Source: Serinicoccus kebangsaanensis
Lineage (GTDB): Bacteria; Actinomycetota; Actinomycetes; Actinomycetales; Dermatophilaceae
Length of the DNA stretch: 64,000 nt
Reading direction: 5' to 3'
NCBI RefSeq assembly: GCF_008919445.1
Contig: NZ_VSLG01000012.1
Coordinates: 47,135-111,134 of the forward strand
Shown here piece after piece: positions 8,512-17,102 of this stretch. Both the position numbers and the translations under genes were made by a program. Position 1 is the stretch's first letter, and every line of letters starts with the position of its first letter. A model generated the notes under the pieces. That model had not been told where the DNA came from. It searched no databases and was given only the letters and a program-made list of their open reading frames with translations.

Positions 8512-9068
8512 GCGTCGCGCGTGGTGCCGAGGATCTGGCGGGCCAGCTCCGGTTCGTCGCCGACGATGCTGGCCACGTAGACGCGGTCGGACTGCTCGAA
8601 GATGAGGCTCACCGTGGGGATGGACTCCGAGCCGTCACTGGCCTCGCTGCTCAGCAGCACGGCGGAGTCGCCGGAGCTCAGCGGCTCCAGGCTCACCGGG
8701 TCCTCCGCCGAGACCTCACCCTGCGTGCGGACCTCCTCGAGGGCCGTCGCCAGATCGGTCTCGGAGGTCGGGACGCTCACCACCGACAGCGCCATCCGGC
8801 TCGGTTCCTCGCCGAACGCCTGGGTGGCGAGCAGACCGTTGTCCTCCGGCTGCTCCTGCACCTCCCATCCCTGCGGGACGGAGATGAGCACGGTGCCGAT
8901 CTCGACGTCGACGTCGTCGGCGGAGGGTTCGGTCGCCTCCAGGGCGCTGGGCGCCGCCTCCGACGACGACGCGGCGGGCGGGTCCTGCTGCGACGAACCG
9001 CCGTCGGTCGAGCACCCCGAGAGCGCCAGGGGCAGCAGGAGCAGGCTGGAGAGCACGATGCGACGCAT
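8508..9068 (-). CDS. Small secreted lipoprotein of unknown function
   Basis: This 186-residue protein has a lipoprotein signal peptide with lipobox LALSGC (Cys about residue 19), a Ser/Ala-rich linker, then a roughly 140-residue domain (VLISVPQGWEVQEQ) of the kind found in many actinobacterial lipoproteins. It would sit on the outer face of the membrane. The ATG at 9068 is preferred over a GTG three codons upstream because a TAGAGT -10 box lies exactly seven bases before it, which fits a leaderless transcript. That box overlaps the TAG stop of the OmpA-like gene upstream. Confidence 0.75.
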   Translation of the reverse strand: MRRIVLSSLLLLPLALSGCSTDGGSSQQDPPAASSSEAAPSALEATEPSADDVDVEIGTVLISVPQGWEVQEQPEDNGLLATQAFGEEPSRMALSVVSVPTSETDLATALEEVRTQGEVSAEDPVSLEPLSSGDSAVLLSSEASDGSESIPTVSLIFEQSDRVYVASIVGDEPELARQILGTTRDA

Positions 9069-9081
9069 GGCCGTCACTCTA
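9069..9081 (-). promoter_or_regulatory. Leaderless promoter of the small lipoprotein gene
   Basis: A -10 box TAGAGT (9076-9081) is followed after seven bases by the ATG at 9068. It includes the stop codon of the preceding gene. Confidence 0.55.
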
Positions 9082-10467
9082 CGGCGTCCCTGGTGGCGGA
9101 CCGGTCGTGACGGCGGCGTCGTCCGCGGACCCCTCGTCCGGCAGCACCGTCAGCTCGACGCGGCGGTTCCGGGCGCGCGCCGCCTCGACCTCTGCGCGGG
9201 TGCCCCTCTCCGGTGCCGCCATCTCCGACTCGCCGAGACCGCGCGTCTCGAAGACCCAGTCGTCGTCGAGGCGGGACCGCAGGCCCTCCTCGACGGCCCG
9301 CGCTCTCGCCCGCGACAGGGTGAGGTTGTCCTCCTCGTCGCCGCGTCCGTCGGTATGCCCGGTGATGAGCAGTCGGCGGCCCGCCTGGGCCTCCAGCTGG
9401 GCGGCCGCGAGGTCCAGCGCCTCGCGCGCCTCGGGACGGATCTTCGCCTCGTCGGTGTCGAAGACGACGGCGGTGTCCAGGGTCACCTGCACCCGGCTGA
9501 GCTCGGCACCCGCGTCCTGCGAGCGGGCCAGGAACTGTCGCTCCGCCCCGGCCTGCGGCGCCCCCTGGACCGGCATACGCATCGGCCACCCGTTCCACGG
9601 CAGCAGGACGAGGTCGGTGCCTCCGGGGTCGTCCAGCTCGGTATGCAGCCGGACGGCGTCACCCTCGATGCTGGGGAAGGTGCCGCGGGTGCACGACGTG
9701 GTGCTGGCGGTGCCCACGAACTCGCCGCTGACGGTGGTGACCGCGCCGAAGCACAGCGGGTCGACGGTGAACTGGTAGGAGCCGTACGGCGCGGCGCCGC
9801 CGCCGACCCGGGCGGTGACCTCCACCTCCACCGAGACCGTGCCGCCGGAGCGGCTGACCCCCAGCACGGACAGCCAGTGCCGCGTCCCGAGAGGGCTGCT
9901 GTCCGCCGCCGGCACCGGCACGACCGGAACGCTCTGCGCCGTCCCGAAGTCGGGCATCGTGATGGTGACGGTGTCGGCGTCCTCAGGGGCGCTGAGGACG
10001 GTCATCACGCTCAGCGGAGGCTGACCGCCGAAGTCGCTCCGCACGACCGAGCACAGACACTTGTCGGCCGCGTCACGGACGGGGAGGTAGGTCGCGGGGT
10101 CACCGGCCACGGACAGCGTGAACGGGGCGAACTCGTGTCCCCAGGCCTGGGGCGGGGTGTGTCCCGGCTCCTGCCACTGGCGCGAGTCGGGGGTGCCCTC
10201 CAGGCCCGACAGGTCGAGCCGGCCGAGGACCACCACCCGGTCCGCCGCGAGCCGCTGGACACCGTGCAGCTCGAAGGTCACGCCCGAGGACGTCCAGCTC
10301 GCGATCGGGGCGGAGAGGTCGGGCAGCTCCCGGGGCGGTGCGGCGGTGGTGGTCGCCACCGGTCGCGGGAGGTCCTCCGACTCCGGCGGGGCCTCGGGCG
10401 GGGGGTTGCACCCCGCCAGCAGCACCGACCCCGCGGTCAGCGCCACCACCCGTCGTCTCGGAGACAT
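9079..10467 (-). CDS. OmpA-domain lipoprotein
   Basis: This 462-residue protein starts with a lipoprotein signal peptide (lipobox LLAGC, Cys about residue 20) and a Pro/Glu-rich linker. The middle 290 residues are a beta-rich region I do not recognise. The last 115 residues are an OmpA-like peptidoglycan-binding domain: VVFDTDEAKIRPEAREALD, the TGHTDGRGDEEDNLTLSRARA motif region and a terminal NRRVEL. The conserved Asp and Arg that grip diaminopimelate are present. It would tether the membrane to the cell wall. A Shine-Dalgarno AAGGAG precedes the ATG. It is followed by the small lipoprotein and DUF192 genes. Confidence 0.82.
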   Translation of the reverse strand: MSPRRRVVALTAGSVLLAGCNPPPEAPPESEDLPRPVATTTAAPPRELPDLSAPIASWTSSGVTFELHGVQRLAADRVVVLGRLDLSGLEGTPDSRQWQEPGHTPPQAWGHEFAPFTLSVAGDPATYLPVRDAADKCLCSVVRSDFGGQPPLSVMTVLSAPEDADTVTITMPDFGTAQSVPVVPVPAADSSPLGTRHWLSVLGVSRSGGTVSVEVEVTARVGGGAAPYGSYQFTVDPLCFGAVTTVSGEFVGTASTTSCTRGTFPSIEGDAVRLHTELDDPGGTDLVLLPWNGWPMRMPVQGAPQAGAERQFLARSQDAGAELSRVQVTLDTAVVFDTDEAKIRPEAREALDLAAAQLEAQAGRRLLITGHTDGRGDEEDNLTLSRARARAVEEGLRSRLDDDWVFETRGLGESEMAAPERGTRAEVEAARARNRRVELTVLPDEGSADDAAVTTGPPPGTP

Positions 10468-10509
10468 CCCCGCTCCTTCATGGACCTCGTCGTCCGCTCC
10501 GGGATCACT

Positions 10510-13500
10510 CTACGAAACAGCTGCCCGGCGACTCAGCCGGTGGGTGCCCCGTCCCACCAGCTCGTAGAGCACCGGCACCAGGATCAGCGTCAGCAGGGTC
10601 GAGCTGATCAGGCCGCCGATGACGACGATGGCCAGGGGCTGGGAGATGAAGGCGCCCCCACCGGTGATCGCGAAGGCCATCGGCGTCAGCGCCAGGATGG
10701 TGGCGAGAGCCGTCATGACGATGGGTCGGAACCGGTGTCGTGCGCCCTCGAGGACGGCCTGGGTGCGCTCGAGCCCGGAGGAGCGGTACTGGTTCACCAG
10801 GTCGATGAGCACGATCGCGTTGGTGACGACGATGCCGATGAGCATGAGCAGACCGACCATCGAGGCGATGTCGAGCGGGGTGTCGGTGAGCAGCAGCAGG
10901 CCGATCGAGCCGGTCGCCGCGAAGGGCACCGAGACGAGCAGGATGAGTGGCTGCACCAGGGAGTTGAAGGTCGCCACCATGACGAGGTAGACGATCGCGA
11001 TGGCGGCCACGAGGGCCAGGCCGAGCGCGGCGAAGGCCTCCTCCTGGTCGGCACTCACCCCGCCGAGCGACACCTGGACGCCCTCCGGGGTGTCCAGGTC
11101 GTCGATCCGCTGCTGGAGGTCGGCCGTGAGGGCGCCGAGGTCGTCGGCGGTGGACCGCCCGGTGACGGTCGCGGCCCGCAGCCCGTCGACGCGGGTGATG
11201 CTCACCGCCTCCTCGACCGCCTCCAATTCGGCGACGTCGCCCAGCACGACGGGGTCGCCGGCGGTGTCGGTGGCGACCTCGAGCTCGCGCAACGCGTCCA
11301 GGTCGCCCGCCTCGCCGTCGCGCACGACGACGTCGACCTGGGTGGCGTCGATCTCGACCTGACCGACGGTCGCGCCGTCGGTCGCCGCCTGGACGACCTG
11401 ACCGAGCTGGGCCTCGGCCAGACCCACCTCCGCGGCCGCGGCCCGGTCCACCTGGACCTGCAGCGCGGGCACCGTCTCGGTGAGGTTGTTGGTGACGTCC
11501 AGCGCGCCGGCGTCGGACATCAGCTCGGTCACCTCGTCCGCGGTCGTGCGGAGCTCGTCGATGTCCTGGCCCTGCACCCGCACCTCGAGCCCGGCGGCGG
11601 ACGGGCCGCCCTGCTGACCGGCCTGCGCGGTGAACGTGGCTCCCTCCGGCAGCTCGACGGCGCTCGTCAGGTCGTCACCGAAGGCCTCGCCGTCCGCGCC
11701 CTCCTCGAGCGTCACGGCGAAGGTCGCCGTGTTGGCACCGCTGCCGAGGAAGACCGCCTCGATGCCACCGGGGCTGCCCGCCGTCACCTGGTAGGTCGCG
11801 ACCCCCTCCTGCTCCGAGAGCCACTGCTCGACCTCGGCGGTCTGCGCGTCGGTGTCGTCCAGGGAGGTGCCGGTCGGCATGGTGAGGGTCGCCTGGAGTG
11901 TGTTCTCCCCCGTGCTCCCGATGAAGTCGGTCTTGAGCAGGGTCGCGGCATACCCCGTCCCGCCGAGCAGGAGCACGGCCAGCCCGGCCGTGAGCCACGG
12001 GCGGGCGAGCGCGGTCCGCAGCACCGGCAGGTAGGCCCGCTGCAGCCGGTCGGGGGAGTCGTCCTCCTCCGTGGTCGGCGCCTCGGGCTCGTGCCGGCCG
12101 CCGCGGGGCCGGCGGCCGAGGAACCAGAAGCCCAGGACCGGGATGATCGTCAGGGCGACGAGGAGCGAGGCGAGCATCGCCAGGGTGACGGTGACCGCGA
12201 ACGGCCGGAACAGCTCGCCGACCTGGCCGCCGACGAAGCCGAGCGGCAGGAAGACGGCCACCGTGGCGACGGTCGCCGAGGTGATGGCGCCCGCGACCTC
12301 CCGCGTGGCGTCGACGACAGCGGTCCGCCGGTCGTCGCCACGGCCGACGTGCCGTTTGATGTTCTCGATGACGACGATGGAGTCGTCGACGACGCGTCCG
12401 ACCGAGATGGTGAGCGCACCGAGGGTGAGGATGTTGAGGCTGTAGCCCGCCGCCTGCAGGCCGACGAGCGCGATGAGCAGGGACAGCGGGATCGACACCG
12501 CGGTGACGAGGGTGAGCCGCACGGACAGCAGGAAGACGAGCACGACGAGGATCGCGAAGCCCAGGCCCAGCAGCCCCTCGGTCGCGAGATCGGCGATCGA
12601 CTCCTCGATGAAGGGGGCGCCGTCGTAGATGGTGACCAGCTCGCCCCCGGCGAGCGCCGTGCTGATCTCGTCCTGCAGGGCCTCCAGCTCGTGGCTGATC
12701 TCGACGGCGTTGCCGTCCGGGGTCTTGGTGATCGCCAGCCCGACGCTGGGCTCGCCGTTGGTCCGGGTGTATGCCGTCGCCGGCTGCTCCTCCAGGCTCA
12801 CCGAGGCGACGTCCCCGAGTCGGGGGATCTCCACCTCTCCGGCCTGCTCGACGGCCGCCGCCGCCTGCTCCGCGGCCGCGGCGGAGGCTGCGGCCTGGGC
12901 CGCGAGCTCGGGGTCCTGGGGTGCGGCAGCCGCGGCGTCGGCGGCCTCGTCCGCCGCCTGCTGTGCCTCGTCCGCCTGGGTCCGGGTCTGCGCCGCGGCC
13001 TGCTGCGCCGCGAGGGCCTGCTGGCCGAGCAGCGGCAGGTCCGCGATCTGCTCGGCCGAGGTGAGCCGGGAGCCGACCTGGACCGGCAGCTCGGTCTGGC
13101 CGTCGAGCACCGCGCCGCCGGGCAGCACGACCCCGTTGGCCTGCAGGACCTGGGTGACGGTGGACAGGGTCACCCCCTGCTCGTCGGCAGCCTCCTCGTC
13201 CAGGTCGACGCTCACGGCGCGGTCGGCGACGCCGGACAGGGTGACCGACCGGACGCCGTCGATGTCCTCGATGTCGGGGATGACGACGCGCTCCAGCCGG
13301 TCGACGAGGTCGCGGGCGTCGTCGCCGCCGCTGGCGGCCAGCTGGATGATCGGGAAGTCGTCGATGTTGCCGGCGAAGATCTGCGGCGTCGCGGACTCGG
13401 GCAGGTCCGGGAGGCTGAGGACCGCGCGCTGCAGGTCCGTCTGGGCCGTGCCGATCTCGGTGCCGTAGTCCAGCTCGACCAGCACCGTGGAGAACCCGTC

Positions 13501-13758
13501 GGTGCTGGTCGAGGTCACCTCCACCACGTTGTTCAGCCCCTGGGCCGCGGTCTCCACCTGCTCGGTCACCTGCTCCTCGATGACCGAGGTGCTGGAGCCG
13601 GGGGTGGAGGTGGCGACGACGAGGACGGGGAACTGCAGCGACGGGAAGAGCTCGCGGGGCAGCGACCCCGCGGACCACAGGCCGGCCAGGATGCTGAAGA
13701 CGGTGGCCAGGGCCACGAGCGCCCGGTTGCGGACGCTGAAGAGGGTGAGGCGCGACAT
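10510..13758 (-). CDS. RND family efflux permease (HAE1/AcrB-like)
   Basis: This 1082-residue transporter has the typical RND layout: helix 1 at the N-terminus, a porter loop, helices 2-6 including GRVVDDSIVVIENIKR, then the duplicated half ending in the last six helices. The charged residues of helix 4 (VVDDS) needed for proton relay are present. At about residues 243-305 the first porter loop contains an Ala/Gln/Glu-rich, coiled-coil-like insertion. No membrane-fusion protein or outer-membrane partner is encoded nearby, as usual for monoderm RND pumps. A MarR regulator is transcribed divergently 63 bases away and is the likely controller. Confidence 0.9.
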   Translation of the reverse strand: MSRLTLFSVRNRALVALATVFSILAGLWSAGSLPRELFPSLQFPVLVVATSTPGSSTSVIEEQVTEQVETAAQGLNNVVEVTSTSTDGFSTVLVELDYGTEIGTAQTDLQRAVLSLPDLPESATPQIFAGNIDDFPIIQLAASGGDDARDLVDRLERVVIPDIEDIDGVRSVTLSGVADRAVSVDLDEEAADEQGVTLSTVTQVLQANGVVLPGGAVLDGQTELPVQVGSRLTSAEQIADLPLLGQQALAAQQAAAQTRTQADEAQQAADEAADAAAAAPQDPELAAQAAASAAAAEQAAAAVEQAGEVEIPRLGDVASVSLEEQPATAYTRTNGEPSVGLAITKTPDGNAVEISHELEALQDEISTALAGGELVTIYDGAPFIEESIADLATEGLLGLGFAILVVLVFLLSVRLTLVTAVSIPLSLLIALVGLQAAGYSLNILTLGALTISVGRVVDDSIVVIENIKRHVGRGDDRRTAVVDATREVAGAITSATVATVAVFLPLGFVGGQVGELFRPFAVTVTLAMLASLLVALTIIPVLGFWFLGRRPRGGRHEPEAPTTEEDDSPDRLQRAYLPVLRTALARPWLTAGLAVLLLGGTGYAATLLKTDFIGSTGENTLQATLTMPTGTSLDDTDAQTAEVEQWLSEQEGVATYQVTAGSPGGIEAVFLGSGANTATFAVTLEEGADGEAFGDDLTSAVELPEGATFTAQAGQQGGPSAAGLEVRVQGQDIDELRTTADEVTELMSDAGALDVTNNLTETVPALQVQVDRAAAAEVGLAEAQLGQVVQAATDGATVGQVEIDATQVDVVVRDGEAGDLDALRELEVATDTAGDPVVLGDVAELEAVEEAVSITRVDGLRAATVTGRSTADDLGALTADLQQRIDDLDTPEGVQVSLGGVSADQEEAFAALGLALVAAIAIVYLVMVATFNSLVQPLILLVSVPFAATGSIGLLLLTDTPLDIASMVGLLMLIGIVVTNAIVLIDLVNQYRSSGLERTQAVLEGARHRFRPIVMTALATILALTPMAFAITGGGAFISQPLAIVVIGGLISSTLLTLILVPVLYELVGRGTHRLSRRAAVS

Positions 13759-13769
13759 AGGATGTCTAG

Positions 13770-13793
13770 CCTAGGGCGAACCATTACCCTGGG
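13770..13793. promoter_or_regulatory. Candidate MarR operator between the RND pump and marR
   Basis: An imperfect inverted repeat, CCTAGGG and CCCTGGG (6 of 7 pair), is separated by ten bases in the short divergent promoter region. It is a plausible binding site for the MarR protein encoded at 13822. Confidence 0.35.
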
Positions 13794-13821
13794 CCGAATC
13801 GACGAAGGAGCAGGACCACCC

Positions 13822-14298
13822 ATGACGGCTGTGCACGACGCGGCGCAACGGGACGCCGCCCTGGCGCGCCTCGCGGCGACCGAGGCCGAGCTGCACGCCG
13901 TGGCGATCCGCTTCCTCGAGCCGCTCCCGATGCCCGCCGACCTCACCCTGCGCCAGCTGCAGGTGCTGACCCTGGTCCGGCATACCCCCGGCGTGAGCGG
14001 TCAGGACCTGGCGACCCTGCTCGGCGTCTCCACCCCCACCACGAGCGGCATCGTCGACCGCGTGGTCGGCAAGGGGTGGGTCGAGCGGGAGCAGGATCCG
14101 CTGGACCGGCGGCGCGTCATGCTGCGGCTCACGCCGGACGGGGACCAGCTGCTCGCCGACCTCGAGCGGCCCACCAGGCTGGGCAAGGACCTCGTCCTGG
14201 AGCGGCTGTCGGACGGCGAGATCGAGGACCTGGCGAGGCTGATGGAGCGGATGCGCGACGTGGCGCTCGAGATCGCCGCGGAGCTGGACAAGGACTGA
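13822..14298 (+). CDS. MarR family transcriptional regulator
   Basis: This 158-residue protein has the winged-helix core of MarR regulators: LTLRQLQVLTLV, recognition helix region GVSTPTTSGIVDRVVGKGWVERE, wing DPLDRRRVMLRLTPDG, with dimerisation helices at both ends. The start is set by GAAGGAG about 12 bases upstream of the ATG at 13822. It is divergent from the RND pump and probably represses it, by analogy with MarR/efflux pairs. The arsR gene follows after 24 bases and has its own operator, so the two units are probably separate. Confidence 0.88.
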   Translation: MTAVHDAAQRDAALARLAATEAELHAVAIRFLEPLPMPADLTLRQLQVLTLVRHTPGVSGQDLATLLGVSTPTTSGIVDRVVGKGWVEREQDPLDRRRVMLRLTPDGDQLLADLERPTRLGKDLVLERLSDGEIEDLARLMERMRDVALEIAAELDKD

Positions 14299-14301
14299 TC
14301 C

Positions 14302-14326
14302 ATCGACTATCGTCGATCATCGATGA
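14302..14326. promoter_or_regulatory. ArsR operator at the ars operon start
   Basis: A perfect inverted repeat ATCGAC-TATC-GTCGAT (14302-14317) is followed by a perfect ten-base palindrome TCATCGATGA (14317-14326) that covers the ATG. Such dyads of ATCGA type are typical ArsR/SmtB targets. Binding here would block transcription of arsR-arsM. Confidence 0.6.
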
Positions 14327-14694
14327 ATGATGTCGTGATGCTCGACCGCGAGGCCGCGGAGAGGTATGCCGAGTGGTTCCGGACGCTGTCCGACGCCACC
14401 AGGGTGCAGCTGCTCGCCTACCTGGCGCAGCAGGTGCAGCCGCTGGCGGTGCGCGACATCGTCGCGGCTTTCCCGGTCGCCCAGTCGACCGTCAGCCACC
14501 ACCTGGCTGCCCTGGCGGCCGCCGGCTTCCTGCTCGTGACCCGGGCCGGGACGAGCAACAGGTATGCCCTCGATGCCGCCTGCCTGCGGGAGTTCCCCGA
14601 CGTGGCCGCGCTGGTCGTCCGGGGTGGCGCGTGCTGCCTCGAGGACCTGCCGCCGCACCTGCGCACCCCCTCGGCAGAAGGAGCTGTCTCATGA
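14323..14694 (+). CDS. arsR: ArsR/SmtB family metal-responsive repressor
   Basis: This 123-residue winged-helix repressor has WFRTLSDATRVQLLAYL, recognition helix QSTVSHHLAALAAAGFL and a beta wing. A vicinal Cys pair (GGACCLEDL, about residues 104-105) near the C-terminus is the likely As(III) sensor; the classical CVC site in helix 3 is absent. It lies immediately over the operator and shares ATGA with arsM, so repressor and enzyme are coupled. Release from DNA by arsenite would switch on detoxification. Confidence 0.88.
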   Translation: MNDVVMLDREAAERYAEWFRTLSDATRVQLLAYLAQQVQPLAVRDIVAAFPVAQSTVSHHLAALAAAGFLLVTRAGTSNRYALDAACLREFPDVAALVVRGGACCLEDLPPHLRTPSAEGAVS

Positions 14695-15491
14695 CCGACC
14701 ACACCGTCCGGGACGCCGTCCGGCGTCGCTACGCCGAGGCCGCGCGCGCGATCGACTCCGGCACCGCGCCGCGTCCGGCCCCCGCGGCGCCCGACCAGGA
14801 CCCAGCCGGGTGCTGCGGTCCGTCGCCCGACCTGGGCGTGCTGACGCCGCCCGGGGTCTTCGGCACCTCGCTCTACGACGGCGACCCCGACGCCTCCCGC
14901 GCAGGCCTCGCCCTGGAGGGCTCGCTGGGCTGCGGCGTGCCCACCGCGGTCGCCGAGCTGCACGAGGGTGAGACAGTGCTGGACCTCGGCTCCGGAGCGG
15001 GGGCAGATGTGCTCATCTCGGCCGGTCGCGTCGGGTCGACGGGACGCGCGATCGGGTTGGACATGACTCCGGAGATGGTCGAGCTCGCCCGACGCAACGC
15101 CGCCGAGGCCGGGGTGACCAACGTCGAGTTCCACGAGGGATACCTGGAGGACGTCCCGCTGCCGGACGCCAGTGTCGATGTCGTCATCTCCAACTGCGTG
15201 ATCAACCTGGCGGCCGACAAGGCCGTGGTGCTGCGCGAGGCATACCGCGTCCTGCGGCCCGGCGGCAGGCTCGCGATCAGTGACGTCGTCGCCCACCACC
15301 CCTGGCCCGAGGAGCTGCGCGCGGAGGTCGAGCAGTGGACCGGGTGCATCTCCGGGGCGCTCGTCGAGGAGGACTACCGGCGGCTGCTGCGTGAGGCCGG
15401 CTTCGAGGACGTCCGGATCGAGACCACCCACGAGGTGCACGCCCTCGCCAGCGCCGCGGTGGTGCGGGCGACGCGACCGACCGGGGACTGA
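14691..15491 (+). CDS. arsM: Arsenite S-adenosylmethionine methyltransferase ArsM
   Basis: This 266-residue enzyme methylates As(III) using S-adenosylmethionine. The SAM site LDLGSGAG is at about residues 97-104 and SNCVINL follows. The cysteines used for arsenic binding are all present: C41/C42 (AGCCGPSPD), C81 (LGCG), C169 (SNCV) and C219 (WTGCI). The ATG at 14691 overlaps the arsR stop and is preceded by AGAAGGAG. No arsenate reductase (ArsC) or arsenite pump (ArsB/Acr3) is encoded here, so the cell may rely on methylation or have other ars genes elsewhere. Confidence 0.92.
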   Translation: MTDHTVRDAVRRRYAEAARAIDSGTAPRPAPAAPDQDPAGCCGPSPDLGVLTPPGVFGTSLYDGDPDASRAGLALEGSLGCGVPTAVAELHEGETVLDLGSGAGADVLISAGRVGSTGRAIGLDMTPEMVELARRNAAEAGVTNVEFHEGYLEDVPLPDASVDVVISNCVINLAADKAVVLREAYRVLRPGGRLAISDVVAHHPWPEELRAEVEQWTGCISGALVEEDYRRLLREAGFEDVRIETTHEVHALASAAVVRATRPTGD

Positions 15492-15497
15492 ACGGCC

Positions 15498-16763
15498 GTG
15501 TCCAGCGGAGCGCTGCTCGCGATCACGCTGCTGCCGCTCGCCTGGGCGCTCGTGGCGCGCCGGCTCCGCGCCAGCCCGGTGACCGGCCCGCTCGTCATGG
15601 CAGCGGCCGGGGTCGCGCTGGGACCGATGGGCCTCGGCGTGCTCGCCCTGGACGTCGGGGCGGGTGAGGTGACGGGGCCGCTGACCGTGGCACTCGTCGT
15701 CGTCCTGTTCTCCGACGCCGCCCGGCTGGACGTCTCCACGCTGAGGAGGAGCGGCCGGCTGGCGGCCCGGCTCCTCGTCGTCGGCCTGCCGCTCGGGATC
15801 CTGGCCGGGACCCTCGCGGCCCTCGGCGTCATGCCCTCGCTGACCCTGGCCGGTGCACTCGTCCTCGCCGTGGCCGTCGTCCCCACCGATGCCGCCCTCG
15901 GGCTGGCGGTGGTGGAGAACGAGCGGGTGCCGGCCGCCATCAGGCAGGGGCTCAACGTCGAGAGCGGGCTCAACGACGGCATCGCCGTGCCGCTCTTCGT
16001 CCTCGCCGTCGCCGGCGCGGCGGGCGAGATGTCCACGGCGCCCGAGGCGATCACGACCTTCCTCACGGTCATCGTGGTGGCGGTGGTGGCCGGCGCGGCG
16101 GTGGGGACGATCGGCATCCGGCTGATCGAGCTCAGCGACCGTGCGGGGTGGTCCAGCGCGAGCTGGCGGTCGGTCGCGACCGTGCTCCTCGCGCTCAGCG
16201 CCTACGCCCTGGCCGACGTGCTCGGGGGCAGCGGCTTCGTCGCAGCCTTCGTCGCCGGGATGGCGCTCGCCGCGACCTGCCGAGGACCGGTGGAGGAGCT
16301 GACCCGGGGAAGCGAGGCGGTGGGCCACCTGCTCACCCTGCTCGCCTTCCTCCTCTTCGGGGCAGCGGTGCTCAGCCCTGCACTAGGGCGGATCACCTGG
16401 CCGATGCTCGGCTTCGCCGTCCTGGCGCTGACGCTGGCGCGGCTGCTCCCGGTCGCGGTGGCGCTGTCCGGTGCCCGCTACTCGGCTCCGACGGTCCTCT
16501 TCGTGGGATGGTTCGGTCCGCGGGGACTGGCCTCGGTCATCTTCGCCGCCGAGCTGGTCGACGGGGCGGACTTCGCGGACGCCGAGATCGTCGCGACGGC
16601 GATCATCACGACGGTGGCGCTGAGCATCCTGGCCCACGGGGTCACCGCCGCTCCCTGGGCGGAGCGCTACGCCGACGTCGTCCGCCGCCATCCTCAGGGC
16701 GCCCCGGAGCACGAGGAGGTCACCGTGGTGCGGTCCGGGCGCCAGCTCCCCCACCAGAGCTGA
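15498..16763 (+). CDS. Cation/proton antiporter, CPA1 (NhaP-like)
   Basis: This 421-residue membrane protein has about 12 hydrophobic helices. It resembles sodium/hydrogen exchangers: the paired acidic sites NVESGLNDGIAVPLFVL (with the Asn-Asp motif) and a long final helix set (WFGPRGLASVIFAAELV). It starts with GTG seven bases after the arsM stop, so it is probably the third gene of the arsR transcript. Why an antiporter should ride with arsenic genes is unknown; ion homeostasis under stress is a guess. The product would exchange Na+ or K+ for H+. Confidence 0.85.
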   Translation: MSSGALLAITLLPLAWALVARRLRASPVTGPLVMAAAGVALGPMGLGVLALDVGAGEVTGPLTVALVVVLFSDAARLDVSTLRRSGRLAARLLVVGLPLGILAGTLAALGVMPSLTLAGALVLAVAVVPTDAALGLAVVENERVPAAIRQGLNVESGLNDGIAVPLFVLAVAGAAGEMSTAPEAITTFLTVIVVAVVAGAAVGTIGIRLIELSDRAGWSSASWRSVATVLLALSAYALADVLGGSGFVAAFVAGMALAATCRGPVEELTRGSEAVGHLLTLLAFLLFGAAVLSPALGRITWPMLGFAVLALTLARLLPVAVALSGARYSAPTVLFVGWFGPRGLASVIFAAELVDGADFADAEIVATAIITTVALSILAHGVTAAPWAERYADVVRRHPQGAPEHEEVTVVRSGRQLPHQS

Positions 16764-16788
16764 TCGTGCCGGGAGGGCGAGGCAGCGC

Positions 16789-17025
16789 TCAGATGCCGTG
16801 CGGGCGCTCCGGCGGCGTCGGGAAGGTCGCGCGCACGTGGCCCTCGGCCTCGTCCTGCGCCGTGCCGACCGATCCTGGGGCACTGGTGATCTTGATGACG
16901 TGGATCGCAGCCACCACGAAGAGAGCCAGCATCACGCCGGCCGCGATCCAGGACTCGGTCACGGCCCACCAGACCACGACGGCCAGACCGGCCAGGGCGT
17001 AGGGAAGAACGGGGAAGGACTTCAT
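16789..17025 (-). CDS. Small two-helix membrane protein
   Basis: This 78-residue protein has two hydrophobic helices (about 8-22 and 26-43) and a polar C-terminal tail. I do not recognise a family. A strong AGGAGGT Shine-Dalgarno precedes the ATG at 17025. It converges with the antiporter gene and lies in the same direction as the upstream oligopeptidase gene, from which it is not strongly linked. Confidence 0.65.
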   Translation of the reverse strand: MKSFPVLPYALAGLAVVVWWAVTESWIAAGVMLALFVVAAIHVIKITSAPGSVGTAQDEAEGHVRATFPTPPERPHGI

Positions 17026-17102
17026 CGGCCACCTCCTAGGTTGACCAGCAAGGATACCAAGGCTCGGGCCCGCGCGCAGGGCGAGGACGGCCCGCGCGGC
17101 GG

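Noticed and set aside
8602..13821. A very long plus-strand open frame opposite the lipoproteins and the RND pump
   Set aside because: It is antisense to well-supported genes and is low-complexity Arg/Gly/Asp-rich, as expected from high GC. Only its last part, from 13822, is a real MarR gene.
17026..17102. A terminator hairpin after the oligopeptidase gene
   Set aside because: The GC-rich repeats there are direct rather than inverted and do not form a good stem.
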